64,000 nt of DNA from Moraxella osloensis (GTDB lineage: Bacteria > Pseudomonadota > Gammaproteobacteria > Pseudomonadales > Moraxellaceae), in the NCBI RefSeq assembly GCF_001553955.1, contig NZ_CP014234.1:1674001-1738000 (forward strand), in the 5' to 3' direction. Below are positions 43,295 to 52,081 of this stretch, in pieces. The translations under genes were made by a program, and so were the position numbers. Under the pieces are notes generated by a model. It was not told the DNA's origin and ran no database searches. It saw only the letters and a program-made list of their open reading frames with translations. Numbering within the stretch: the first letter of the stretch is position 1; each line of letters begins with the position of its first letter.

Positions 43295-45549
43295 GGTTGA
43301 TGACCGTCGATTTTGACCGCGCGTTTGCGGGTGCGTTTTGGCGCTACCGGTGCCTCGTCCTTCGTCACCGCTTCTGCTGAGATTTTGCTATCAGCAACCG
43401 CTTTTTTACGCGTTCGTGGCGCTCGCTTTGGCTTTGGCTGTACCACGCCATTGTCAATCATTGATTCATTGGGTGCCGAGTGCTTGACGGTGTCAGTGTC
43501 AGTGCGAATGTCAGTACCAATATCAGTATTGGCATGAGTATGAGTCACCGCCTGATTGTCGGTGCTTTGTCTGACGGGCGTTGGGCTGACAGGTTCGCCA
43601 CGCAAATCAATAGCAGATGTTGTGATATCCGCTTGCTGGCGTTGCTCCAAAATCGACCAGTTTGAGCTGGGGGTGCGTCGCGCACGTTTGGCAGGTACAC
43701 TGGCTGCCGATAAATAGGCTTTGTCGCGTTTGCGTGAGCGACTTAGTTGTGAATTATTTGGGTGTGAATCATTTGGGTGTGAACTATTTGGGTGTGAACT
43801 ATTTGGGCGTGCACTTGTCTCAGCATAAGCTGATACCGAATCAGGAACTATCGGCTGGTAAGGGTGGTCATGGTTTTTTGGCGCTATGATTGGCGCTACG
43901 ATAAGTGACTTAGCGGGTGCTGAGTTGGTGTGGCTGGCAAGCGATAACTGCTGCAGCTGGGCTTTTTCAAGTTGCTGCTGCTGTGTTAGTTTGTGCGCTT
44001 TGCTAGATAGCGCGGTATCTTGCAGCAGTTCATGCTCGATTTGGCTATTTGCTGCCAATAGCAAACCACGTCGTTCGCGGCGGCGCTTTCCATGACTCAA
44101 ATCGCTACCCATGTCTGCCTCATTATCACGCACCGCATCGCTAGTTTGGTAAGCAACACTGTCGTCCTCAAAACTGGTTTGATTGACAATATTCGCAAAG
44201 CGCAAACGCACCGATTCAAGGTCAAACTCATCAATCGCTTGTTGCTGCTGTTTGGCACCTAGGGTTTGAAACCACGCCCACCAATGTCCCATGCCGTTGG
44301 TGCTTTCATCATCAAGCGTAATGGGCACGCCATGCTGTTTGGCAAGCGCTTGGTTTTTGGCTTCCACTTGCTCACGCATCATCAAAAAGTCATAGGCAGC
44401 CCGAAAACGTGGGTTTTCAAACAGCTTTTGCAGATTTTTTTTGCGCGGCTGGGCAAGTCTTGGCTGCATGAGCCAAATATCTTTAATAAATTGCTCGGCA
44501 AACTTGGGCATGGCCGTGTGCTGGCGCTGCTTATCCAACACTTTATTGGCGGCTTGGTTTTGCGCGTCGCTAAACGGTGTGTTCTTTTTAAACTTATCCA
44601 ATAAATACAGATAGTTTTCCCACAAAATAGTCGCATAAAAGAACGCAGGGTTAATGCTTTTACCACTGCTTATGCGCCTATCGGTATTGATGGTGACTTG
44701 GTTGAGTAGCGGTGTTACAGTTGTCGGTGGATAAAACAACAACTGGGAAAACGCACCATAATCAAATAGCAGTGGTAACATCGGCACCAAATAGCCGCCT
44801 GTGAACATTTTTTGCGTTTCATCGTACAAACGGTGAGGGGATACTTGCGCCAATAATGCCCAGTTTTGCGCGTTGAATTGTTGGTTTAATGCATTGTCAA
44901 AATCAAACTGCAATTTTGCTTTAAAACGCAGCGCACGTAGCAGACGTACAGGGTCTTCTTCCACCCGTTTTTGGGTGTCGCCGAGCAGACGAATGGTGCG
45001 GTTTTCAATATCGTTGAGACCCCCACAAAAATCATAAACGATGTCGTCAAATGGCTGATAGTACAGGGCATTGATACTAAAATCGCGGCGCACCACATCT
45101 TGATAGATATCACCCCACACATTGTCACGCATAATCATGCCGTCTTCGGTGAGATGATTGTTGTCCTTAGGCGGCGCGCGAAAGGTGGCAACTTCAATCA
45201 TATCGCGACCAGAATACACATGACACAGCTGAAAACGCCGTCCGATGATGCGGCAGCGTTTGCCAAATACTTCTTTGATTTGGTTGGGGGTGGCGTTGGT
45301 CACAGCATCAAAGTCTTTGGGCTTTAAGCCTAACAAGGCATCACGCACCCCACCACCGACGATATAGGCTTCAAAACCCGCCTGCGTCAGTGTGCTAATC
45401 ACTTCTTTGATGGAGTTGGGTAAATCAGCTTTATTTAAGCCCAGTTTTTTGGCATCCCGGCGAGCCGACTGTCTATCTAAAACATAATCGGTTGCGGTAT
45501 TGCCAGCAGCGGTTGCCGTACTAGGTGATTTGCGAGTTTTTTTTGCCAT
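43291..45549 (-). CDS. pcnB: Poly(A) polymerase I with a long disordered C-terminus
   Basis: Adds poly(A) tails that mark RNA for decay. It has 752 residues against the usual ~450-520. The N-terminal nucleotidyltransferase has YIVGGGVRDALLGLKPKDFDAVT with the catalytic DxD, and the second catalytic segment is VVRRDFSINALYY. The RNA-binding domains follow to about residue 480. The rest is low-complexity and basic, with SSHPN pentapeptides (15-bp repeats at 43751-43810) and a Thr/Asp run (12-bp repeats at 43498-43545), ending in KRTRKRAVK-like clusters that may bind RNA. Start of the operon pcnB-folK-panBC-rapZ-darP. Confidence 0.93.
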   Translation of the reverse strand: MAKKTRKSPSTATAAGNTATDYVLDRQSARRDAKKLGLNKADLPNSIKEVISTLTQAGFEAYIVGGGVRDALLGLKPKDFDAVTNATPNQIKEVFGKRCRIIGRRFQLCHVYSGRDMIEVATFRAPPKDNNHLTEDGMIMRDNVWGDIYQDVVRRDFSINALYYQPFDDIVYDFCGGLNDIENRTIRLLGDTQKRVEEDPVRLLRALRFKAKLQFDFDNALNQQFNAQNWALLAQVSPHRLYDETQKMFTGGYLVPMLPLLFDYGAFSQLLFYPPTTVTPLLNQVTINTDRRISSGKSINPAFFYATILWENYLYLLDKFKKNTPFSDAQNQAANKVLDKQRQHTAMPKFAEQFIKDIWLMQPRLAQPRKKNLQKLFENPRFRAAYDFLMMREQVEAKNQALAKQHGVPITLDDESTNGMGHWWAWFQTLGAKQQQQAIDEFDLESVRLRFANIVNQTSFEDDSVAYQTSDAVRDNEADMGSDLSHGKRRRERRGLLLAANSQIEHELLQDTALSSKAHKLTQQQQLEKAQLQQLSLASHTNSAPAKSLIVAPIIAPKNHDHPYQPIVPDSVSAYAETSARPNSSHPNSSHPNDSHPNNSQLSRSRKRDKAYLSAASVPAKRARRTPSSNWSILEQRQQADITTSAIDLRGEPVSPTPVRQSTDNQAVTHTHANTDIGTDIRTDTDTVKHSAPNESMIDNGVVQPKPKRAPRTRKKAVADSKISAEAVTKDEAPVAPKRTRKRAVKIDGHQP
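43498..43545 (-). repeat. Four degenerate 12-bp tandem repeats in pcnB
   Basis: GTCAGTGCGAAT, GTCAGTACCAAT, ATCAGTATTGGC and ATGAGTATGAGT encode the Thr-Asp-rich stretch of the PcnB tail. Twelve bases keep the frame. Confidence 0.7.
43751..43810 (-). repeat. Four 15-bp tandem repeats in pcnB (SSHPN pentapeptides)
   Basis: GAATTATTTGGGTGT, GAATCATTTGGGTGT, GAACTATTTGGGTGT and GAACTATTTGGGCGT are consecutive and differ by one or two bases each. They encode SSHPN-like units in the PcnB tail. Confidence 0.92.
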
Positions 45550-45792
45550 GTATAGTAACCAAAATCCATGAAAACGGCAGAAATTTATTAGCGGTTAGTG
45601 TACCAAATTTCTGCCTAACTAGGGATATTAATTCACGGTTACAAAAAATCCAGTGAACAAAAAATATTGTCTACTGAGTGATTATTTGTAGGACGTTAGC
45701 GCTACAGGATGAGATGGTTTGCTTTCTAGTACACAGTGTATAAAGCATGAGAATAGGCTTGTGATGATTGCCCATGCTTTATTGAGCTATCA

Positions 45793-46176
45793 CTATTGGG
45801 TGATAATGCGGTGGCGATTTTTATCGACAGTCGCTTTGCCGATACCTTTGACGTTGGCTAGGTCATCCGCTGTGGCAAACGGCGCTATCATTTGCCGGTA
45901 TAAAATAATTTGTTGGGCTTTTTTGGCGCCGATACCATCAAGCTGTGTAAGCTGTGCTTCACTGGCTGTATTGATATTAATCACTTTGGGTGAATTGGCA
46001 AGGACATTTGCAGAGGGTTTTGTGGTGCCACCGTTAGTCCCAGTCAAATTTGTCACTGCCAAAAAAGCCTGCTCGGGCGTCATGGTTGGGGTACAAATTG
46101 GTTGGGCATAAGCAATGCCACAGTAAACTACAAAAGCATTGGTAAGCAAAACGTTTTTTAACCATCGGCTAATCAT
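45793..46176 (-). CDS. ComEA-like helix-hairpin-helix protein, exported
   Basis: A 127-residue protein with a signal peptide (VLLTNAFVVYCGIAYA, cleaved near residue 24) and a C-terminal helix-hairpin-helix domain: VININTASEAQLTQLDGIGAKKAQQIILYR, then DDLANVKGIGKATVDKNR. This is the ComEA architecture, where the domain holds DNA in the periplasm during natural transformation. Moraxellaceae relatives are naturally competent, so uptake is plausible, along with the YifB/ComM gene at 9.5 kb. It overlaps the upstream membrane gene by eight bases. Confidence 0.85.
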   Translation of the reverse strand: MISRWLKNVLLTNAFVVYCGIAYAQPICTPTMTPEQAFLAVTNLTGTNGGTTKPSANVLANSPKVININTASEAQLTQLDGIGAKKAQQIILYRQMIAPFATADDLANVKGIGKATVDKNRHRIITQ

Positions 46177-46855
46177 TATTGAAACCTAAATCTTCTTGTA
46201 TTGCTTTTTTGGTTTTTGCCAAGAATGGGGCTTGAGAAATAAACACAATAGACCACTGAAATGCGCCTTTTTGATTATATTCTTCCGCAATATAGTGATA
46301 CTGATAATAACGCAAACTAAATGCCACGCTTAACCATATCATTAACATGGCAATAAAATACATTGGGTTTGGGGTTTTTCCCTTAAAATACTGATAAAAA
46401 ATCAAAGCAGCCAATGCAAACAAGCTGAAAAACCAAAATACCGCCCCAATCCCCCAAACAACTATTTTCCCACTTGACATATAATGGACTTGGTATGATT
46501 GAGAAAAACTAAATCCGCTTAACACTAACATAAATAAAGCTAATGATACCATCAAAAAATTTGCGTGATTTGTTTGAGTGAGTATTTTGATAAATAGAAA
46601 CAGAAATATAAAATTGGCATATATGGCTAATATTCCATAGTAACCTTTTATAAGGGCGAAAGGTGAGTAGATTGTCCCAAAAAGAACAACCGCAATTCCA
46701 GGCAAAATGCCCCCGCTCATAGTAGAAAAATCGATAGCGGGTAGTAGCAGTGAAAGCGAATAAGTCGCACCAATGAAGAATAGTAATAGGCTATACCTTT
46801 TTCCATTAGTGTTCAGATTTAATAATAGTGGCTTTAAGTCATTAAGGTTTGTCAT
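46169..46855 (-). CDS. Polytopic membrane protein, unknown function
   Basis: A 228-residue inner-membrane protein with about five or six hydrophobic helices (LLLFFIGATYSLSLLLP; ILAIYANFIFLFLFIKIL; LMVSLALFMLVLSGFSF; GIGAVFWFFSLFALAALIFY; MYFIAMLMIWLSVAFSL). It has no recognised motif. Composition is AT-rich and unlike its neighbours. It overlaps mazG by 14 bases and the ComEA-like gene by eight, which suggests co-translation. I cannot name a family. Confidence 0.65.
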   Translation of the reverse strand: MTNLNDLKPLLLNLNTNGKRYSLLLFFIGATYSLSLLLPAIDFSTMSGGILPGIAVVLFGTIYSPFALIKGYYGILAIYANFIFLFLFIKILTQTNHANFLMVSLALFMLVLSGFSFSQSYQVHYMSSGKIVVWGIGAVFWFFSLFALAALIFYQYFKGKTPNPMYFIAMLMIWLSVAFSLRYYQYHYIAEEYNQKGAFQWSIVFISQAPFLAKTKKAIQEDLGFNND

Positions 46856-47672
46856 GTTTTTCCTTTAACTTTGCCAAATCCCACAAGTTATCCATTTCTG
46901 CTAAGCTAGCAGTTTCAGGGGTTTTACCCATTTTAGCGAGCTCATCTTCAATAAAGCCAAAACGAGAGCGAAATTTATGCACGGTGGTCAAAGTTGCTTT
47001 TTCGCTATCAATGCCCAGTTTGCGGGCAATGTTGACTAGGGCAAAAAAACAATCCCCCAGTTCTTTTTCTAGCAGCGCTTTTTGCTCAGGCGTCGGTTTT
47101 TGACCATCGATTGGTAAGATTTCTTTGAGCTCTGCCACTTCTTCATCCAATTTGTCCACCGCACCCGACACCACATCCCAATCAAAACCGACTTTATTGG
47201 CAGTTTTTTGTAGTTCTTGCGCTTGCATTAGCGCTGAGCCTGCCTTGACCGCATCAAGGGTGCGGCGATGTTTTACCAGTTTACCCCGTTTGGCTTTTTC
47301 GGCATTTTCCAAGGCTTTGATTTCATCCCAGCGTTTTTTGACATCTTCATCGGTTTTTAGATTTTCTTTGTCGAACACATGCGGGTGACGGCGAATGAGT
47401 TTTTGTTGTAAGGTGAAAATCACCTCGCTGATATCAAACTGCTGCTGCTCTTGGTATAAACAAGCGTGAAAAACCACTTGTAACAGCACATCGCCAAGCT
47501 CACCCTTGATGTCGTCAATGTCGCCTGATTGTATGGCTTCGACGAGCTCATAGGTTTCTTCTAGGGCGTAGGGAATGAGGCTGTCGTTGGTTTGTTTTTT
47601 ATCCCAAGGGCAGTCTTGGCGCAGTCGTGCCATTAAGGCAATGAGGTCAGCAAAATTGGAAGTCGGTTGCAT
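46842..47672 (-). CDS. mazG: Nucleoside triphosphate pyrophosphohydrolase MazG
   Basis: Hydrolyses (d)NTPs to monophosphates, cleaning abnormal nucleotides and, in E. coli, affecting ppGpp. From ATG 47672 it has 276 residues. Two MazG helical domains are seen. The first has WDKKQTNDSLIPYALEETYELVEAI and GELGDVLLQVVFHA, with the EExxE and ExxD metal motifs; the second has the matching KELGDCFFALVNIARK. The upstream in-frame extension to 47717 lacks homology. First gene of the mazG-membrane protein-comEA unit. Confidence 0.93.
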   Translation of the reverse strand: MQPTSNFADLIALMARLRQDCPWDKKQTNDSLIPYALEETYELVEAIQSGDIDDIKGELGDVLLQVVFHACLYQEQQQFDISEVIFTLQQKLIRRHPHVFDKENLKTDEDVKKRWDEIKALENAEKAKRGKLVKHRRTLDAVKAGSALMQAQELQKTANKVGFDWDVVSGAVDKLDEEVAELKEILPIDGQKPTPEQKALLEKELGDCFFALVNIARKLGIDSEKATLTTVHKFRSRFGFIEDELAKMGKTPETASLAEMDNLWDLAKLKEKHDKP

Positions 47673-47799
47673 CGTTATCTCTGAAGGGTGATTGATGGTA
47701 AATGGTGAAAAATTCACAATATAATTGACCTAGCTATTTTAGCGCATTTGACATGGCAATCTAAGCCTATTGGTAAGTATTTGCCTTGACAGTCTAGAT

Positions 47800-47859
47800 G
47801 CCTAAAATACAGAGGCTTGAAATACAAATACCTAAAACACAAATACCTAAAACACAGGG
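47800..47859. repeat. Four degenerate 15-bp tandem repeats upstream of ugd
   Basis: GCCTAAAATACAGAG, GCTTGAAATACAAAT, ACCTAAAACACAAAT and ACCTAAAACACAGGG run end to end between mazG and ugd. No reading frame covers them. Confidence 0.85.
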
Positions 47860-48014
47860 GCTGCAAAATAATCGTTGTCATTGCTATGCCATTTTGTCAA
47901 ACTATAGTGATATTGGCACAAACTTACCTAATTTAAAAATATAAGAAATATCAAGGCTGAAAATACGCGACGGTGTCGCTAATTTTTGCTGCGATTTGTA
48001 AGGTTTCATCACCC

Positions 48015-49238
48015 ATGATTACAACCATCTTTGTCATTGGGGCAGGCTATGTCGGTCTGTCCAATGCTGTCTTATTAGCCCAGCCTAAACTTGCTAACCA
48101 AGTCACCTTGGTCGATATCGATGCCCAAAAAATTGCCCAATTACAACAGCAAAAGTCGCCGATTGACGATGCATTGATTGCGCAGTTCTTGGCAACCCAG
48201 TCACTGAATTTAGCGGCGCAGTTGGTGAGTGAGGCGGATTTTTCAACCGCAGATTTGGTGATTATTGCCACACCGACCAATTACGATGTCGCCACGGGCA
48301 AATTCGATACCTCATCGGTGGAAGCCAGTATCCAAACCGTACGCGCTCACAACGCACAAGTGCCGATTGTGATCAAATCGACTGTGCCGATTGGATTTAC
48401 CCGTGACATGCAGGCAAAATTTGATACGCGTATTTTGTTTATGCCGGAGTTTTTGCGGGAAGGCAAAGCGTTATATGACAACCTGCATCCGTCACGTATT
48501 ATCGTTGGCTGTGATATAAACCATGTGCCAGCGCTGCAAGATGTTTGCCACCAATTAATCACCCAATACCAAACTGCCAGCGAACAAACTGACACGCTAA
48601 GCCAAACATCACGCCAAACACCAAGCCAAATCATGCCGCCCACCGAGGCAGAGGCGGTCAAACTATTTGCCAATAGCTACCTTGCCACACGCATTGCATT
48701 TTTTAACGAGTTAGATAGCTTTGCCGAAAGCATGGGGCTTGATAGTGAGTCGATTATCACTGGTGTCAGCTTAGACCCGCGGATTGGCATGCATTACAAC
48801 AACCCATCATTTGGGTATGGTGGCTATTGTCTACCCAAAGATACCCAACAGCTTAAAGCCAATTATGCAGGGATTCCTGCCAATGTGATTCATGCGGTGG
48901 TGGATGCCAACAATACCCGCAAACGCTTTATCGCGCGTCAAATTATCGCCAAGCAGCCTAATACCGTGGGGGTGTACCGATTGAGCATGAAAAAAGATGC
49001 CGATAACTTTAGAGACTCTGCGATTTTGGACATTATTGAACTGCTCAAACAACATGCCATTGATGTACAAATCTATGAGCCCAGTCTGTCGTCATCGCAG
49101 TTTATGGATTGTCCTGTAGTCAATGATTTAGCAAGTTTTTTGGAAACCAGCGACGTGATTGTCGCAAACCGATTACATCCCGAATTAGCGCACGTCGAGG
49201 CAAAAGTGTATAGCCGCGATGTGTTTGGTGATAGTTGA
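48015..49238 (+). CDS. ugd: UDP-glucose 6-dehydrogenase
   Basis: Oxidises UDP-glucose to UDP-glucuronate with NAD, for capsule or lipopolysaccharide sugars. From ATG 48015 it has 407 residues. The NAD fold is FVIGAGYVGLSNAV. Other conserved parts are IKSTVPIGFT, PEFLREGKALYDNLHPSRI, and the catalytic Cys motif FGYGGYCLPKDTQQL. A Ser/Thr/Gln insertion (about residues 188-210) is unusual. It lies just before a phosphomannomutase/phosphoglucomutase, an apt pair for sugar-nucleotide supply. Confidence 0.95.
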   Translation: MITTIFVIGAGYVGLSNAVLLAQPKLANQVTLVDIDAQKIAQLQQQKSPIDDALIAQFLATQSLNLAAQLVSEADFSTADLVIIATPTNYDVATGKFDTSSVEASIQTVRAHNAQVPIVIKSTVPIGFTRDMQAKFDTRILFMPEFLREGKALYDNLHPSRIIVGCDINHVPALQDVCHQLITQYQTASEQTDTLSQTSRQTPSQIMPPTEAEAVKLFANSYLATRIAFFNELDSFAESMGLDSESIITGVSLDPRIGMHYNNPSFGYGGYCLPKDTQQLKANYAGIPANVIHAVVDANNTRKRFIARQIIAKQPNTVGVYRLSMKKDADNFRDSAILDIIELLKQHAIDVQIYEPSLSSSQFMDCPVVNDLASFLETSDVIVANRLHPELAHVEAKVYSRDVFGDS

Positions 49239-49243
49239 TTATT

Positions 49244-49285
49244 GCTAGTAAATAACTGCTAGTAAATAATTGATTGTGAATAATT
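49244..49285. repeat. Three 14-bp tandem repeats between ugd and the phosphomannomutase
   Basis: GCTAGTAAATAACT, GCTAGTAAATAATT and GATTGTGAATAATT follow directly after the ugd stop. Confidence 0.8.
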
Positions 49286-49335
49286 AACAGTTAATTGAAT
49301 GACATTCTTAATTCTTAATCCCATGAGCCACGTAT

Positions 49336-50790
49336 ATGAATGATTTTTCTCCCATCACAATTTCGTCTTTTAAAGCCTATGACATCCGCGGTGAACTCGG
49401 TAAAAACCTTGACGAGGACATCGCCTACCGCATCGGACGTGCTTTCGCCCAATTTTTAAGTGAACCGCTATCAAATCAGCAAAAACCAGCGATTGTAATT
49501 GGCTGTGACATTCGCCCCAGTAGTGAAGCCCTGAAAAAAGCCACCATACAAGGCATACTAGATGCGGGCATCGATGTGATTGATTTGGGCATGACAGGCA
49601 CTGAAGAGGTGTATTTTGCCACCAGCCATTATGGCGCGATTGGCGGTATTGAAGTGACCGCCAGTCACAACCCCATCAATTATAACGGGCTAAAATTGGT
49701 GCGTGAACAGTCCAAACCCATTAGCGCGGACACCGGCTTGGCAGACATTCAACAAATCGCAGAAAAAGGCGCGTTCAAAGCGGCAGCCAGTAAAGGCGAG
49801 TATCAGTTAAAAGCAGACAAAACCGCCTATATCGACCATCTGATAAGCTATATTGACGTCAACGCGTTACGGCCTTTGACAGTGGTCGTCAACTGTGGCA
49901 ACGGTAGTGCCGCGCCAACGATTGATTTGCTTGAGCAGCGTCTACAAGCTGCCAACGCGCCTATTAATTTTATCAAAATCAATCATGCGCCCGATGGCAG
50001 TTTTCCCAATGGTATTCCCAATCCCATGATTATTGCCAACCGTAAAGTGACAGCAGACAAGCTATTGGCGGAGAAAGCGGACTTAGCGATTGCGTTTGAT
50101 GGCGATTTTGACCGCTGTTTTTTCTTTGATGAAAACGCTCGATTCTTGGAAGGCACCTATGTAGTGGGGGTGCTTGCCAAAGCTTTCTTGGATAAAAATC
50201 CTACCGAGGCGATTGTGTATGACCCGCGCAATATCTTAAATACCGAAAGCGTCATCGCGGCGGCCGGTGGCAAAGCGACCATCAGTAAGTCAGGGCATTC
50301 TTTTATCAAACAAGTCATGCGTGAAAACAACGCAGTGTATGGCGGTGAGATGTCTGCGCATCATTATTTTCGCGATTTTAACTACTGCGATAGTGGCATG
50401 ATTCCTTGGTTATTGGTGATTGAGCTGTTATCAAAATCAGGCAAAACAGAAGCGCCAAAAAAACTGTCGCAACTGGTGGATGAGATGATTGCCGCGTTCC
50501 CAATCTCAGGTGAGATTAACTTTAAATTAGACGGTATCACTGCGCCCGCGGTGTTGGCAAAACTTGAAGATAATTACCAACAATTTGATAGCCAAACGGC
50601 GACCCTTGATAAACTCGATGGCTTGTCAGTCAATTTTCCACGCTGGCGCTTTAACGTCCGCGCTTCTAACACCGAGCCACTGATTCGTCTCAATGTCGAA
50701 GCCAGCGGTGATAAAACGCTATTGGATGAAAAAACCAAACAGCTAAAAAACTGGATTGTGGCACAAGGCGGTACGCCAGCCGACCACTAG
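49336..50790 (+). CDS. algC: Phosphomannomutase / phosphoglucomutase
   Basis: Bifunctional mutase that interconverts hexose 1- and 6-phosphates, 484 residues. Domains of the alpha-D-phosphohexomutase family: SFKAYDIRGELG, the phosphoserine loop VTASHNPINYNGLKL (Ser ~108), the Mg site FDGDFDRCFFFD, the sugar loop GGEMSAHHYFRDF, and the C-terminal phosphate-binding RASNTEPLIRLNVE. AlgC-type enzymes of pseudomonads act in alginate and LPS synthesis. A strong terminator follows. Confidence 0.93.
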   Translation: MNDFSPITISSFKAYDIRGELGKNLDEDIAYRIGRAFAQFLSEPLSNQQKPAIVIGCDIRPSSEALKKATIQGILDAGIDVIDLGMTGTEEVYFATSHYGAIGGIEVTASHNPINYNGLKLVREQSKPISADTGLADIQQIAEKGAFKAAASKGEYQLKADKTAYIDHLISYIDVNALRPLTVVVNCGNGSAAPTIDLLEQRLQAANAPINFIKINHAPDGSFPNGIPNPMIIANRKVTADKLLAEKADLAIAFDGDFDRCFFFDENARFLEGTYVVGVLAKAFLDKNPTEAIVYDPRNILNTESVIAAAGGKATISKSGHSFIKQVMRENNAVYGGEMSAHHYFRDFNYCDSGMIPWLLVIELLSKSGKTEAPKKLSQLVDEMIAAFPISGEINFKLDGITAPAVLAKLEDNYQQFDSQTATLDKLDGLSVNFPRWRFNVRASNTEPLIRLNVEASGDKTLLDEKTKQLKNWIVAQGGTPADH

Positions 50791-50829
50791 GTTTTATTAA
50801 CTACCATAAAAAAAGCCGCTCCTATAAAA

Positions 50830-50868
50830 CAAGCCGTTTCAATGCTAATTCATTGAAACGGCTTTTTT
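50830..50868. terminator. Strong terminator after the phosphomannomutase gene
   Basis: AAGCCGTTTCAATG pairs with CATTGAAACGGCTT in a 14-bp perfect stem with a six-base loop, then a T run. It also serves dsbA from the other strand if the flanking As are used. Confidence 0.9.
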
Positions 50869-50927
50869 ACTATTTAAGCTAAACCATCTAGGCTAAAACC
50901 ATTAAGCCTTAGCAAATGGCTGGCGGA

Positions 50928-51551
50928 TTATTTACCGCCACGCTCAGCACGGGCTTTATTGATAAGATAGTTAACCACTTGTGGCACTTTACCATCCGCA
51001 CCCTCAACAACGTATTTGCCATCAACGACAACCGCAGGTACCCCTGATAGTTGGAAGCGCTGCGCCGCATCTTTTGAACGTGCGATACGGGTATTTACTG
51101 CAAAAGAATTGTACAAGCTGTTAAATTTATTGATATCCACGCCTTTTGATGCGTACCATTGACCGATAGAGGCTTGGTCAAACAATTTTTGGCGGTCTTT
51201 TTGAATCGCGTCAAACATCGCTTGGTGGGTTTTACCTTGATAACCTAACAACTGTGCGGCATAAAAACCGCGCGCATTTTGTTCCCACACAGGGTTCATC
51301 GCAGCTGGCGTCTGCATAAACACCACATCAGCTGGCAATTTTTTTGCCCACTGTGCCATGTAAGGTTCTAATGTATAGCAGTGTGGGCAACCATACCAAA
51401 AAAATTCGCGAACAATGATTTTATTGCCTTCAATTTTCTCTGGGTTTGCCAGCACCTTATAGTCTTGACCCGCTACAAAATCTGCAGCTTGGGTTGATAA
51501 ACTGGTCAAGCCGATAGCGGCGGCGATTGCGGTCATTGCTAATTTTTTCAT
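50928..51551 (-). CDS. dsbA: Thiol:disulfide interchange protein DsbA
   Basis: Periplasmic oxidase that forms disulfides in exported proteins. From ATG 51551 it has 207 residues with a signal peptide (MKKLAMTAIAAAIGLTSLSTQA). The thioredoxin active site is FFWYGCPHCYTLEP, with CPHC, and the cis-Pro is in LSGVPAVVVDGKY. It is a typical DsbA length. It stands alone after the strong terminator. Confidence 0.95.
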   Translation of the reverse strand: MKKLAMTAIAAAIGLTSLSTQAADFVAGQDYKVLANPEKIEGNKIIVREFFWYGCPHCYTLEPYMAQWAKKLPADVVFMQTPAAMNPVWEQNARGFYAAQLLGYQGKTHQAMFDAIQKDRQKLFDQASIGQWYASKGVDINKFNSLYNSFAVNTRIARSKDAAQRFQLSGVPAVVVDGKYVVEGADGKVPQVVNYLINKARAERGGK

Positions 51552-52081
51552 GGTTGCCTCATTAACAGTCAAATCATAGGGTCTAGCACGGCTCATATCT
51601 TATAGTATCTTATAGAAAATCGCTTGCTAGCAGGGCTCAAAATACGAAAATACCTGCGCGTTATACTATCATAAATTAAGGAGCTGCCTAAGTGTAATAC
51701 TTTGTAAACTAAAAAAAACTACACTGGTGAAAAAAATAAGCAATATGTTAATTAAATTTTCTAAATTACAAAGTATATTTTTTTAAGTTTAATTTATCAG
51801 TCGTACTTAAAGTTGGACAGTTATGGGTTTATGCAGCAATAAGCTATTTTACCCCACAAATTTATCCTACAATTTTACGCTATCAATCCGCCACATAAAT
51901 TCTACAGCGCATGGGCTAAAAACTGTTAGAATAAGGCTATTTTTGATGGCAATTGTGGTTAGCAAGCAACTGTATTTCAAAAAACGCGATAACATGCTAT
52001 TAAAGTAAGAAGTATCGCTATTAAAGTAAGAAGTATCGAATTAAAAAAATAGCGAAGTAAAAATCAAACGGAACTATCATC
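51552..52081. other. 530-bp AT-rich intergenic region between dsbA and ubiG
   Basis: It holds no convincing gene; a 61-codon frame at 51823 has no coding character. It does hold an inverted repeat, TACTTTGTAA at 51698-51707 and TTACAAAGTA at 51766-51775, and the 21-bp duplication described separately. The promoters of dsbA and ubiG must be here. Confidence 0.6.
51996..52037. repeat. Perfect 21-bp tandem duplication upstream of ubiG
   Basis: Two identical 21-base copies (51996-52016 and 52017-52037, starting GCTATTAAAG) lie about 45 bases before ubiG, inside its probable leader. Confidence 0.92.

Noticed and set aside
51823-52008. A 61-codon frame between dsbA and ubiG
   Set aside because: No ribosome site, low-complexity AT-rich composition and no protein-like pattern.
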